NCBI RefSeq assembly: GCF_001666755.1 | Contig: NZ_LZJC01000097.1 | Coordinates: forward strand, 1-64,000 | Origin: Mycobacterium sp. E1214 | GTDB taxonomy: Bacteria > Actinomycetota > Actinomycetes > Mycobacteriales > Mycobacteriaceae | Reading direction: 5' to 3' | Length of the DNA: 64,000 nt | Shown: positions 34,319 to 42,811 of the stretch, piece by piece | Position numbering within the stretch: the stretch's first letter is position 1 | Layout: every line of letters begins with the position of its first letter | Notes under the pieces: generated by a model | Told to the model about the DNA's origin: nothing | Databases searched by the model: none | Seen by the model: only the letters and a program-made list of their open reading frames with translations | Made by a program: the position numbers and the translations under genes

Positions 34319-35086
34319 CTAGGAAGCGCCGCTCGGCGCCCGGGCGGCCAGCCACGCGTCAAAGCGGGTGGGGTAGACGGTGGTCTCCTCACCGGGCACG
34401 GGAACGATGCTGCGCTCGTCGAGCACCGCGCCGTAGTACCGGGCGTCGGCGTCGGTGACTACGGTGCGCCCGTCGGCGTCCGCGGCGATCAGGGCGCGGA
34501 TGAAGTCGTCCATGCCCTGCTTGTCGGGACCCGCGATGTTGACGATCCCATTGCGGGGCTCGCCGACCGCCGCACGGGCGACGGCCGTGGCGACGTCCGC
34601 GGCGGCGATGGGCTGAAACGCCGCGTGCGGCGCGCGGACCGTGTCCCCGTCGGTCATCGAATCGGCAATGCCGGAAACGAATTCGAAGAACTGCGTGGCC
34701 CGCACGATCGAATAGGGACGCCCCGATTCGGCGATCAGCCTCTCCTGCGCGACCTTGGCGCGCAGGTAACCGCTGTCCGGGGCCCGGTCGGCACCCACGA
34801 TTGAGAGGGCGACGTGGTGGGCGACGCCGGCGGCCCGCTCCGCCTCGAGCAGATTGCGGGTGGACGCGGTGAAGAAGTGCAGCACGTCGTCGTCCGCCCA
34901 GGACGGCGAATTGGCGACGTCCACCACCGCCTGCACCCCCGCGACGGCGTCGGCGAGCCCCTCGCCGGTGACCGCGTCGACCCCCGAGCGCGGCGAGGCC
35001 GGCACTGCCTCGTGGCCCAGCCCGTCGAGGATCGACACGACCTGCGATCCGATTAGTCCGCTGCCCCCGATTATGAGAATCTTCAT
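34319..35086 (-). CDS. NAD(P)H-binding atypical SDR (NmrA-like)
   Basis: A 255-residue Rossmann protein beginning M-K-I-L-I-I-G-G-S-G-L-I-G-S (dinucleotide loop 7-13), with a V-D-V-A-N-S-P segment and no clear Y-x3-K. Relatives are quinone-reductase or redox-sensor type proteins. The start at 35086 has GGGAGG upstream; the longer frame is not needed. It is divergent from the acetyltransferase gene 94 bp away. Confidence 0.85.
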   Translation of the reverse strand: MKILIIGGSGLIGSQVVSILDGLGHEAVPASPRSGVDAVTGEGLADAVAGVQAVVDVANSPSWADDDVLHFFTASTRNLLEAERAAGVAHHVALSIVGADRAPDSGYLRAKVAQERLIAESGRPYSIVRATQFFEFVSGIADSMTDGDTVRAPHAAFQPIAAADVATAVARAAVGEPRNGIVNIAGPDKQGMDDFIRALIAADADGRTVVTDADARYYGAVLDERSIVPVPGEETTVYPTRFDAWLAARAPSGAS

Positions 35087-35180
35087 CGTCGAGCCTCCCG
35101 AAGCGAATACCTGCGGATGCGGGCGCGTCCTTACTATCGCGCATTGGCGGTTCGCGCGCCACAACCGATCGAACGGCGGC

Positions 35181-36077
35181 ATGGCCTCGGGGCCGAGGAG
35201 GGTGGGGGCTTTGGGGGCGTCATCGTTGCAACTCCGTTCCGCGACAACGCAAGACGTCCTGGACTGCGGGCGGGTCTGCTATCGGGCCTTCAGCGCCGTG
35301 GCCGAGCGCCACGCGTTCCCCCGCGATTTCGCCGAGGTCGGGGCGGCCATGGACCTCATCTCGCAACTCGTCGCGAACCCACGCTTCTTCTCCGTCGTCG
35401 CCGAACGCGACGGAACCGTCGTCGGCAGCAACTTCCTGGACCAACGCGCCAGCATCTTCAGCGTCGGCCCGGTCACGGTCGAACCCGACGTCCAAGACCA
35501 CGGAATCGGCGGGGCATTGATGGCGGCGGTGCTCGACGAGAGTGCGAGGCGCCAGGCGCGGGGGGTGCGGTTGGTCCAGGTCGCCTACAACACCCGCTCG
35601 CTGAGCCTCTACGCACGACTGGGTTTCGACGTCCGCGAGCCGCTGGCGGTGCTGCAGGGACCAGCCATCGCCCGGGCCCGCCCCGGCTTCGATATCCGCC
35701 CCGCGACGCGCGAGGACGTCCCGGCGTGCGACGCGCTGTGCGTGGGCGTGCACGGCCACGACCGGTCGGGAGAACTGCAGGAAGCCGTAGACCGCGGGGC
35801 GGCCAGCGTCGTGACGCAGCACGGGCGAATCACCGCCTACAGCACCGGGATTGGTTTCACGGGGTATTCCGTCGCCGAGACCGACGAGGCCCTGACCGCC
35901 CTGATCGCCGCGGCCCCACACTTCGCCGGGCCGGGCTTTCTGATGCCGCTGCGCAACACCGCCCTGCTGCGCTGGTGCCTGGGCCACGGGCTGCGAGTGG
36001 TCTACGTGGCGAACCTGATGACCGTGGGCTACTACCGGGAACCTCGGGGCGCGTACCTCGCCTCTATCGGTTACTGA
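35181..36077 (+). CDS. tandem GNAT-family N-acetyltransferase
   Basis: A 298-residue protein. The N-terminal half has a full GNAT acetyl-CoA fold, V-T-V-E-P-D-V-Q-D-H-G-I-G-G-A-L with the V-x4-Q/R-x2-G signature, ending L-Y-A-R-L-G-F-D. The C-terminal half (about 150-298) begins I-R-P-A-T-R-E-D-V-P-A-C-D and is a second, degenerate GNAT domain. The acceptor is unknown. The start at ATG 35181 is the best available, without a strong ribosome-binding site. Confidence 0.83.
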   Translation: MASGPRRVGALGASSLQLRSATTQDVLDCGRVCYRAFSAVAERHAFPRDFAEVGAAMDLISQLVANPRFFSVVAERDGTVVGSNFLDQRASIFSVGPVTVEPDVQDHGIGGALMAAVLDESARRQARGVRLVQVAYNTRSLSLYARLGFDVREPLAVLQGPAIARARPGFDIRPATREDVPACDALCVGVHGHDRSGELQEAVDRGAASVVTQHGRITAYSTGIGFTGYSVAETDEALTALIAAAPHFAGPGFLMPLRNTALLRWCLGHGLRVVYVANLMTVGYYREPRGAYLASIGY

Positions 36078-36103
36078 TCCCACCGTCCCGGGCGACCCGC
36101 ACT

Positions 36104-36121
36104 AAATCAATTGCTTGACTT
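36104..36121. promoter_or_regulatory. operator-like repeat, first copy (upstream of SDR 36151)
   Basis: AAATCAATTGCTTGACTT is an imperfect palindrome (AA-n-TCAA-n4-TTGA-n-TT). It lies 30 bases before the SDR start and recurs almost unchanged (17 of 18 positions) upstream of the TetR gene at 36993-37010. Confidence 0.75.
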
Positions 36122-36150
36122 AACGCGGCGGCCGCCGATTAACTCGTCGT

Positions 36151-36960
36151 GTGGTCAACGAGTTGGAGGGCACGGTCGCCATCGTCACCGGCGCCGCGTC
36201 CGGGATCGGCCGCGATATCGCGCAACGGTTCGTCGCCGAGGGCGCCCGGGTGGTGATCGCCGACGTGGCGGCCGACCGCGGGGAGGAAGTGGCGGCCGCG
36301 CTCGGCGGCGCCGCCCTCTTCCACCGCACCGACGTCTCCGAACCCGACGAGGTCGGGGCGCTGGTGGCCGCCGCCGTCGAGGCGTTCGGCGCCCTGCACG
36401 TCATGGTCAACAACGCGGGGATCTCCAGCCCGCTGCGCAAGCTCCTCGACGACGACCTCGCCGACTTTCATCGGGTGCTGGGGGTCAACCTGTTGGGCGT
36501 GATGGCCGGCACCCGGGATGCCGCCCGGCACATGGCCGAACACGGTGGCGGATCGATCATCAACATCACGTCGATCGGCGGCATCCAGGCCGGCGGCGGC
36601 GTGATGAGCTATCGCGCGTCCAAGGCGGCCGTCATCCACTTCACCAAGTCGGCCGCAATCGAGTTGGCGCAGCACGACATTCGCGTCAACGCCATCGCCC
36701 CGGGCAGCATCCCCACCCCCATCTTGGGCAAGTCGGCGGCCGGCATGGACGCCGAGCAGTTGCAGCAGTTCGAGGCGCGCATCCGCCAGGGCATGCGCGA
36801 CGATCGGCCACTCAAGCGCGAGGGCACGCCCGACGACGTGGCCGAGGCGGCGCTGTACCTCGCCACCGACCGGTCGCGCTACGTCACCGGCATCGTGCTG
36901 CCGGTCGACGGCGGCACCGTCGCGGGCAAGGTCATCAAGAGCAGGAGACGCGAGGGCTGA
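36151..36960 (+). CDS. short-chain dehydrogenase/reductase
   Basis: A 269-residue classical SDR: T-G-A-A-S-G-I-G-R (cofactor loop), A-D-V as the NAD-selecting end of strand 2, N-N-A-G-I-S, catalytic Ser in N-I-T-S-I and Y-R-A-S-K, ending V-D-G-G. Its GTG start lies just behind operator copy one. It may be co-transcribed with the TetR gene 78 bp downstream, which has its own operator copy. Confidence 0.92.
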   Translation: MVNELEGTVAIVTGAASGIGRDIAQRFVAEGARVVIADVAADRGEEVAAALGGAALFHRTDVSEPDEVGALVAAAVEAFGALHVMVNNAGISSPLRKLLDDDLADFHRVLGVNLLGVMAGTRDAARHMAEHGGGSIINITSIGGIQAGGGVMSYRASKAAVIHFTKSAAIELAQHDIRVNAIAPGSIPTPILGKSAAGMDAEQLQQFEARIRQGMRDDRPLKREGTPDDVAEAALYLATDRSRYVTGIVLPVDGGTVAGKVIKSRRREG

Positions 36961-36992
36961 CCCGTCGCGGTCAGAACCGTCCCCGGCGCTTT

Positions 36993-37010
36993 AAATCAAT
37001 CGCTTGACTT
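36993..37010. promoter_or_regulatory. operator-like repeat, second copy (upstream of TetR 37039)
   Basis: AAATCAATCGCTTGACTT differs from the first copy (36104-36121) at one base. It lies 28 bases before the TetR ATG, so autorepression is likely. Confidence 0.75.
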
Positions 37011-37038
37011 AATCCCACGGCCGCGGTTGACTAACGCA

Positions 37039-37704
37039 ATGACCACTGCCGGCCGGGCCGTCCGCACCGACCGCGCCAGCTCCACCCAGGAGGCGATCCT
37101 GGTGGCCGCCGAGCGGCTCTACGCCGAGCACGGAATGTTCGCCGTCTCGAATCGGCAAGTCAGCGAGGCCGCCGGCCAGGGGAACAACGCCGCGGTCGGC
37201 TACCACTTCGGCACCAAGGCCGACCTGGTGCGGGCCATCGAACACAAACACCGCGGGCCCGTCGAGCGGCTCCGCGAGCGGATGGTGGCCGAGCTGCTCG
37301 CCTCGGGTGGGTCGGGTGAACTGCGGGACTGGGTCGCCTGCCTGGTCCGCCCGCTCACCGACCACCTGGAGGAGCTGGGCAACCCCACCTGGTACGCGCG
37401 GTTCGCCGCCCAGGCCATGACCGATCCGGCGTACTACAACATCATCGTCAAGGGCGCGCTCAGCTCGCCGTCGCTGGTCCAGGTGGTCGAGGAGACCAAC
37501 CGGTGCCTGCCCAACCTGCCCGCCGAAGTGCATTTCGACCGCAACATCATGGCCCGAAACCTGTTGATGCACACCTGCGCCGACCGCGAGCGCGCGCTGG
37601 CCACCGGCGTGTTACCGCCGCACCGCTCCTGGCGCGCGGCGGCGTCCGGCTTGATCGACGCGATCGTGGGCCTGTGGCTGGCACCCGTGACACCGCACGA
37701 GTGA
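37039..37704 (+). CDS. TetR/AcrR-type transcriptional regulator
   Basis: A 221-residue TetR protein with an N-terminal helix-turn-helix (A-A-E-R-L-Y-A-E-H-G, N-R-Q-V-S-E-A-A-G, V-G-Y-H-F-G-T-K-A-D-L) and a ligand-binding C-terminal domain ending at about 221. The ATG at 37039 is preferred to the TTG at 37027. It probably binds the paired repeats at 36104 and 36993 and controls the SDR and the downstream ferredoxin/P450 operon, whose first gene begins 13 bp after its stop. Confidence 0.93.
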   Translation: MTTAGRAVRTDRASSTQEAILVAAERLYAEHGMFAVSNRQVSEAAGQGNNAAVGYHFGTKADLVRAIEHKHRGPVERLRERMVAELLASGGSGELRDWVACLVRPLTDHLEELGNPTWYARFAAQAMTDPAYYNIIVKGALSSPSLVQVVEETNRCLPNLPAEVHFDRNIMARNLLMHTCADRERALATGVLPPHRSWRAAASGLIDAIVGLWLAPVTPHE

Positions 37705-37717
37705 GGGACCGGGGAAG

Positions 37718-37912
37718 ATGAAGGTAACGGTCGACCAAAACGCTTGCGCCTCATCGGGAAACTGCGTCATGAACGCGCCCGAGGTGTTCGATCAGCGCGA
37801 CGACGACGGCGTCGTCGTTTTGCTCGAGGAAACCCCCGGGGCCGACCTGGCCGAGGGCGCACGGTGCGCGGCTGCGGCGTGCCCCGCGCTGGCCATCCAC
37901 ATCGAGGAATGA
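37718..37912 (+). CDS. [3Fe-4S]/[4Fe-4S] ferredoxin for the adjacent P450
   Basis: A 64-residue ferredoxin with C-A-S-S-G-N-C, A-P-E-V-F and the distal C-P-A-L-A-I, the layout of single-cluster ferredoxins paired with actinobacterial P450s. Three regular cysteine ligands suggest a [3Fe-4S] cluster; an extra Cys lies in R-C-A-A-A-A-C. It is five bases from the P450 start, so it is the likely electron donor. Confidence 0.92.
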   Translation: MKVTVDQNACASSGNCVMNAPEVFDQRDDDGVVVLLEETPGADLAEGARCAAAACPALAIHIEE

Positions 37913-37917
37913 GAACC

Positions 37918-39162
37918 ATGCCGGACACCCTGACCAGCGGCACGACCCAGACCACCGCCGAGGTCCCGGAGTACCCGATGGCCCGGGACCCGCGCTGCCC
38001 GTTCGCCCCGCCACCGGACGTCATGACGCTCGCCCAGGCCCGGCCGCTGTCCCGGGTCCGCATCTGGGACGGCAGCACCCCGTGGCTCATCACGGGCTAC
38101 GAGCAAGTGCGAGAACTGTTTTCGGACTCCCGGGTGAGCGTCGACGACCGGCAGCCCGGTTTCCCGCATTGGAACGCCGGAATGCTGTCCACCGTGCACA
38201 AGCGGCCGCGCTCGGTGTTCACCGCCGACGGCGAGGAGCACACCCGGTTTCGGCGCATGCTGTCAAAGCCGTTCACGTTCAAGCGCGTCGAGGCGCTGCG
38301 CCCCACCATCGCGCGGATCACCGACGATCACATCGACGCGATCCTGGCCGGCCCGCAGCCCGCCGACCTGGTCACGGCGCTGGCGCTGCCGGTCCCCTCG
38401 CTGGTGATCAGCCAACTGCTGGGCGTCCCGTACGAGGACGCCGACATGTTCCAGCACCACGCCAACGTCGGGCTGGCCCGCTACGCCACCGGTGAGGACA
38501 CCGTCAAGGGCGCGATGAGCCTGCACAAGTACCTCGGCGAGCTCGTCGAGGCCAAGATGGAACACCCGGGCCAGGACGCGGTCTCCGATCTCGCCGAACG
38601 GGTCAAGGCCGGCGAACTCAGCGTCAAGGAGGCCGCCCAGCTGGGCACCGGCCTGCTGATCGCCGGGCACGAAACCACGGCGAACATGATCGGGCTCGGG
38701 GTGCTTGCCCTGCTGCAGAACCCCGACCAGGCCGCCGTCCTGCGCGAGGCCGAAGACCCGAAGATCGTGGCCAACGCCGTGGAGGAACTGTTGCGCTACC
38801 TCAGCATCATTCAGAACGGTCAGCGCCGGGTGGCGTTGGAGGACATCCACATTGCCGGGGAGACGATCCGCGCCGGCGACGGCATCATCATCGACCTCGC
38901 CCCGGCGAACTGGGACGCCGACGCCTTCACCGAGCCCGACCGGCTGTACCTGCACCGCTCCGGCGCGGACCGCAACGTCGCGTTCGGGTACGGCCGGCAC
39001 CAGTGCGTGGGTCAGCAGCTGGCCCGCGCCGAACTGCAGATCGTCTACCAGACCCTGGTGCGGCGCATTCCCACGCTGTCGCTGGCCATCCCGCTCGACG
39101 ACGTGCCGTTCAAGCACGACCGTCTCGCCTACGGCGTCTACGAACTTCCGGTGACCTGGTAG
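37918..39162 (+). CDS. cytochrome P450
   Basis: A 414-residue soluble P450: I-helix oxygen-binding A-G-H-E-T-T-A, K-helix E-x2-R in E-E-L-L-R, and the heme loop F-G-Y-G-R-H-Q-C-V-G with Cys363. It resembles CYP105/107-type enzymes; a family cannot be assigned by eye. It would hydroxylate an aliphatic or ring position with electrons from the preceding ferredoxin. No ferredoxin reductase gene is in the window. It starts at ATG 37918. Confidence 0.94.
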   Translation: MPDTLTSGTTQTTAEVPEYPMARDPRCPFAPPPDVMTLAQARPLSRVRIWDGSTPWLITGYEQVRELFSDSRVSVDDRQPGFPHWNAGMLSTVHKRPRSVFTADGEEHTRFRRMLSKPFTFKRVEALRPTIARITDDHIDAILAGPQPADLVTALALPVPSLVISQLLGVPYEDADMFQHHANVGLARYATGEDTVKGAMSLHKYLGELVEAKMEHPGQDAVSDLAERVKAGELSVKEAAQLGTGLLIAGHETTANMIGLGVLALLQNPDQAAVLREAEDPKIVANAVEELLRYLSIIQNGQRRVALEDIHIAGETIRAGDGIIIDLAPANWDADAFTEPDRLYLHRSGADRNVAFGYGRHQCVGQQLARAELQIVYQTLVRRIPTLSLAIPLDDVPFKHDRLAYGVYELPVTW

Positions 39163-39211
39163 CCCCCAGGCCGCAACGTCAGGACTATCCGATCCGAATG
39201 GAGGGTCAAAG

Positions 39212-40390
39212 ATGACTACTCAGGCAAGCCCCGTGTCGCTGTACCCGCCGGAGGGGTTCGGCGCGCCGAAGGATCGCCGCGGCCACGCCTCCGGCGCGGA
39301 CGTCGGGCTGCCGGAGGGCACCGTGGTGTTCTCCGCCGACAACCACATCTCGCTGGCGGACGACATCTTCTACCAACGCTTTCCGGACGACCTGAAGGAT
39401 AAGGCGCCGCGGATCTGGTACGAGGACGGCGCCTACCAGGTCGGGCGCAAGGGCCAGTCCTTCTTGCCCGGCGACTTCAGCGCCGTGCTCATGCAATACG
39501 ACGATCTGCCCGGTGCCGCGAGCACCAACATCGAGGCCCGCATCCAGGAACTGCACGACGACGGTGTGGACAAGGAGCTGGCGTTTCCCAACGCCGTGCT
39601 GGCGCTGTTCCACTACCCGGACAAACGACTGCGGGAGCTGGCGTTTCGCGTCTACAACGAGTACATCGCCGAGCTGCAGGAGCGCTCGGGCGGCCACTTC
39701 TACGGCGCCGGGCTGATCAATTGGTGGGACCCGCAGGGCACCCGCAGGACGCTCGACGAGCTGAAGTCGTTGGGGCTGAAGACCTTCCTGATGCCACTGA
39801 ACCCCGGCAAGGACGACGACGGCAACCCGATCGACTACTGCAGCACCACCATGCGGCCGGTGTGGGACGAGATCGAGGCCGCCGGCCTGCCCGTCACCCA
39901 CCACATCGGGGAGACGCCGCCGAAGAGCCCGACCGAATTCAACAGCGTGGTCGTCGGCATGATGATCAACATCGACGGCTTCCGGGAGACGTTCTCCAAG
40001 TACATCTTCGGCGGCATCCTCGACGACCACCCCGGCCTGCGGATCGGCTGGTTCGAGGGCGGCATCTCCTGGGTGCCGTGGGCGCTGCAAGACGCCGAGC
40101 ACCTGGTCGCCTCCTATCAGCACATGTTCAACCGGCCGCTGCAGCATGACGTCCGGCACTATTGGGACGCCCACATGAGCGCGTCGTTCATGGTCGATCC
40201 GCTCGGCCTGCAACTCATCGACCGCATCGGCGTGGACAAGGTGATGTGGTCCAGCGACTACCCACACAACGAGAGCACCTACGGGTATTCGGAAAAGTCG
40301 CTGGCCGCCGTCGTCGACGCCGTTGGCCCCACCGACGCGGCGAAGATCGTCAGCGGCAACATCACCGAGTTCCTGGGCCTGCACCGGTGA
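39212..40390 (+). CDS. amidohydrolase 2 family metal-dependent hydrolase
   Basis: A 392-residue Amidohydro_2 protein with the N-terminal S-A-D-N-H-I-S-L (D-x-H as in the other two copies), a central T-H-H-I-G-E and the late S-S-D-Y-P-H-N-E. It is a more distant relative of the proteins at 10560 and 57125. It is third in the ferredoxin/P450 operon, 49 bp after P450, with GGAGGG before the ATG. It may act on a ring-containing or decarboxylatable P450-derived intermediate. Confidence 0.88.
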   Translation: MTTQASPVSLYPPEGFGAPKDRRGHASGADVGLPEGTVVFSADNHISLADDIFYQRFPDDLKDKAPRIWYEDGAYQVGRKGQSFLPGDFSAVLMQYDDLPGAASTNIEARIQELHDDGVDKELAFPNAVLALFHYPDKRLRELAFRVYNEYIAELQERSGGHFYGAGLINWWDPQGTRRTLDELKSLGLKTFLMPLNPGKDDDGNPIDYCSTTMRPVWDEIEAAGLPVTHHIGETPPKSPTEFNSVVVGMMINIDGFRETFSKYIFGGILDDHPGLRIGWFEGGISWVPWALQDAEHLVASYQHMFNRPLQHDVRHYWDAHMSASFMVDPLGLQLIDRIGVDKVMWSSDYPHNESTYGYSEKSLAAVVDAVGPTDAAKIVSGNITEFLGLHR

Positions 40391-40394
40391 TTCG

Positions 40395-41636
40395 ATGACG
40401 ACATTCGCGCACGCGGGCGCCGCGACCGGCGCCCTGGTCATCCCGGAAACCCCCGACCTGGCCCGGCTGCGCCGCGAGACCGGCCGACGGCTGCGCGCGG
40501 CCATGGCCGAACGCGGCGTCGACGCGCTGGTCCTGTTGGGCAACAACGCGGTGGTCTACGCCACCGGGACCAGCTGGCCGCTGGGCGACGCGGGATTGTC
40601 CTACGTCGAGCGGCCGGTCGCCGTGGTGCTCGCCGATGACGAATGGCCGCACCTGTTCTTGCCGTTTCGAGAAGGCGCCGCGCTCGAGGCGGGTCTGCCC
40701 GCCGACCACCTGCACGGACCGGTCTATCTCGAATTCGACGAGGGCGTCGAGCAATTCGCGCGGGCGCTGGCCGACCTGATCCCGGCACCGGCGGTGGTCG
40801 CGGTCGACGAGTTCACCGGCGCCATGTCACGCGCCACCAAGCGGTTGTTTCCGCACGGGGCACCCGTGGACGCCGCCGCCGTGGTCAGCGCCGCGAAGGC
40901 CGTGAAGACTCCCGACGAACTGTCCTGCATCCGCACGGCGATCCGCATCACCGACGAGGCGATGGTCGAGGTGCAACGCGGGCTGGCCCCCGGAATCCGC
41001 CAGATCGACCTGTCCGCACGCTTCCTGCGCCGCGCCTTCGAGCTGGGCGCCACGGCAAGCATGCTGGAACCCATCTGGCAGGTGATGCCGCCCAGCAAGG
41101 CCGACGGCGTGTGGACCACGCACGGGGATTTGGCGCTGCCGTTGCTCACCACCGAGCGGGAGTTGGCCGACGGCGACGTGCTGTGGACCGACGTCAGCAT
41201 CACCTATCACGGGTACTGCTCCGATTTCGGGCGTACCTGGATCGTCGGTCGCGACCCGTCACCGCGCCAGCAAGCGCAGTTCGCCAGGTGGTTCGAGATC
41301 ATGAGCGCGGTCCTGGGTGTCGCCAGGGCCGGCGCCACGGCGGCCGACCTGGGCCGGGCCGCGATCGACGCCAACGGCGGCACCAAGCCCTGGCTGCCGC
41401 ACTTCTACCTGGGACACGGCATCGGGGTGAACGCCGCCGAAATGCCGATGATCGGCACCGATCTCGGCACCGAGTTCGACGAGACCTTCGTGTTGCAAGC
41501 CGGCATGGTGCTGGTCTTGGAGCCGGTGGTGTGGGAGGACGGCACCGGCGGTTACCGCAGCGAAGAGGTCCTGGTCATCACCGAGGAGGGCTGGATCCGA
41601 TTGACCGACTACCCGTATGACCCCTATGGCAACTGA
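40395..41636 (+). CDS. M24 family metallopeptidase (Xaa-Pro peptidase-like), complete metal site
   Basis: A 413-residue pita-bread protein: N-terminal creatinase-like domain (about 20-165) and C-terminal M24 domain. All five metal ligands are visible: Asp266, Asp277 (S-D-F-G-R-T), His341 (G-H-G-I-G), Glu376 (L-E-P) and Glu390 (R-S-E-E). It could be an aminopeptidase P or a C-N hydrolase acting on a small amide. It overlaps the next, degenerate M24 gene by 20 bp. Confidence 0.9.
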   Translation: MTTFAHAGAATGALVIPETPDLARLRRETGRRLRAAMAERGVDALVLLGNNAVVYATGTSWPLGDAGLSYVERPVAVVLADDEWPHLFLPFREGAALEAGLPADHLHGPVYLEFDEGVEQFARALADLIPAPAVVAVDEFTGAMSRATKRLFPHGAPVDAAAVVSAAKAVKTPDELSCIRTAIRITDEAMVEVQRGLAPGIRQIDLSARFLRRAFELGATASMLEPIWQVMPPSKADGVWTTHGDLALPLLTTERELADGDVLWTDVSITYHGYCSDFGRTWIVGRDPSPRQQAQFARWFEIMSAVLGVARAGATAADLGRAAIDANGGTKPWLPHFYLGHGIGVNAAEMPMIGTDLGTEFDETFVLQAGMVLVLEPVVWEDGTGGYRSEEVLVITEEGWIRLTDYPYDPYGN

Positions 41637-42744
41637 AGTCCTGCCCGACGAGCGGGTGTTGCGCTCGGGCCGCCGGCGGCGTGCGCTCGAGCAGATGGCC
41701 GAGCACGGCCTCGACGTCCTGGTGCTCGGGCGGCAGGCCAACGTCCGCTACGTCACCGGCGCCCCGCAGCTATGGGTCGCCGGCACCAGGCCGTTCGGCC
41801 CAACCTGTGTCCTGGTGCGCGCGACCGGGGCGATCCATCTGCTTAGCACCTGGGACGAGGGTGTGCCGGAGGACATCCCGCACGAGAACCTCTACGGCAT
41901 TTCGTGGAACCCGATGAACACCGTGGCGGCCCTGCAGCGCATCGAGGGTGCCGCCACCGCACGCCGCGTCGGAACCGACGCGCTGTCACCTGTGTTCGCG
42001 CGCCTGCTGCCGACCGCCTTTCCGCGCGCCGACCTGGTCGACGGCGAGCTCGCGATGCGCGCGGCCAGACGCATCAAAACGGCCGAGGAAGTCGTCGCGC
42101 TGCGCGAGGCGATCGCGGTCGCGGAGTCCGGCCTCGCCGCCGCCGTGTCCGAGTTGCGCCCGGGGGTGGGCGAGCAGGAGTTGGCCGGGGTTCTGCTCGA
42201 AGCCGTCGCGGCCGGTGGTGTCAGCACACCGTCCAACCAGGACGTCGCCTGGGTGACGTCGCGCGAGCACCCCTGGCGGCGCGGCCACGGGGACGGCCGC
42301 GTGAAAGACGGTGACCTGGTGGCCTTCTCGGCCGGCGTCTTGGCGGGGGGGTACATCGGAGAGGTGGGACGAACCTGGCCCGCCGGTCAGCACCGCACCG
42401 CCGCCGACCTTTATCGGCGCTGGGACAGGTTGTGGGACAACCTGTTCCAGGCGTGCCGGGCGGGTGCGCCGGCCAGTGACCTGCTCGCGGCGTATCCCGC
42501 CGCGGGCGAGCCGGAGCCACCGTTACCCGTGGCGCGCGGCTTGGGCATGGGGTTCGACCCGCCCGTCGTCGCGCACCGGCTGCCGCAGACGGCCGCCACC
42601 GAGCGACTGGCGGCGGGAATGGTGCTCTCGGTGACCGGGTACGTGTGGGAGCGGGGCGCCGGAGCGGTGTTCGGGCGCCAGGCGGTGCTGATCGGCGCCG
42701 ACGGTCCCGACATCCTGACCCGCAGCCCGTTCTGGCGGCCCTGA
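41617..42744 (+). CDS. M24-fold protein lacking all metal ligands
   Basis: A 375-residue homologue of its upstream neighbour. The creatinase-like N-terminal domain is present (V-L-V-L-G-R-Q-A-N-V-R-Y-V-T-G). The metal positions are changed: Ser238 and Glu249 for the two Asp, Arg307 for His, Thr340 and Arg354 for the two Glu. It therefore cannot be a standard metallopeptidase. It may be a metal-free creatinase-type hydrolase or a partner subunit. The start is ATG 41617 inside the previous gene, with a second ATG at 41626. Confidence 0.85.
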   Translation: MTPMATEVLPDERVLRSGRRRRALEQMAEHGLDVLVLGRQANVRYVTGAPQLWVAGTRPFGPTCVLVRATGAIHLLSTWDEGVPEDIPHENLYGISWNPMNTVAALQRIEGAATARRVGTDALSPVFARLLPTAFPRADLVDGELAMRAARRIKTAEEVVALREAIAVAESGLAAAVSELRPGVGEQELAGVLLEAVAAGGVSTPSNQDVAWVTSREHPWRRGHGDGRVKDGDLVAFSAGVLAGGYIGEVGRTWPAGQHRTAADLYRRWDRLWDNLFQACRAGAPASDLLAAYPAAGEPEPPLPVARGLGMGFDPPVVAHRLPQTAATERLAAGMVLSVTGYVWERGAGAVFGRQAVLIGADGPDILTRSPFWRP

Positions 42745-42811
42745 CGGTGCCCACGCAACCGGCGGTCGAGTCGCGTACGACCGGCACCACGAAGGGCAGA
42801 GCGAAGCGACG

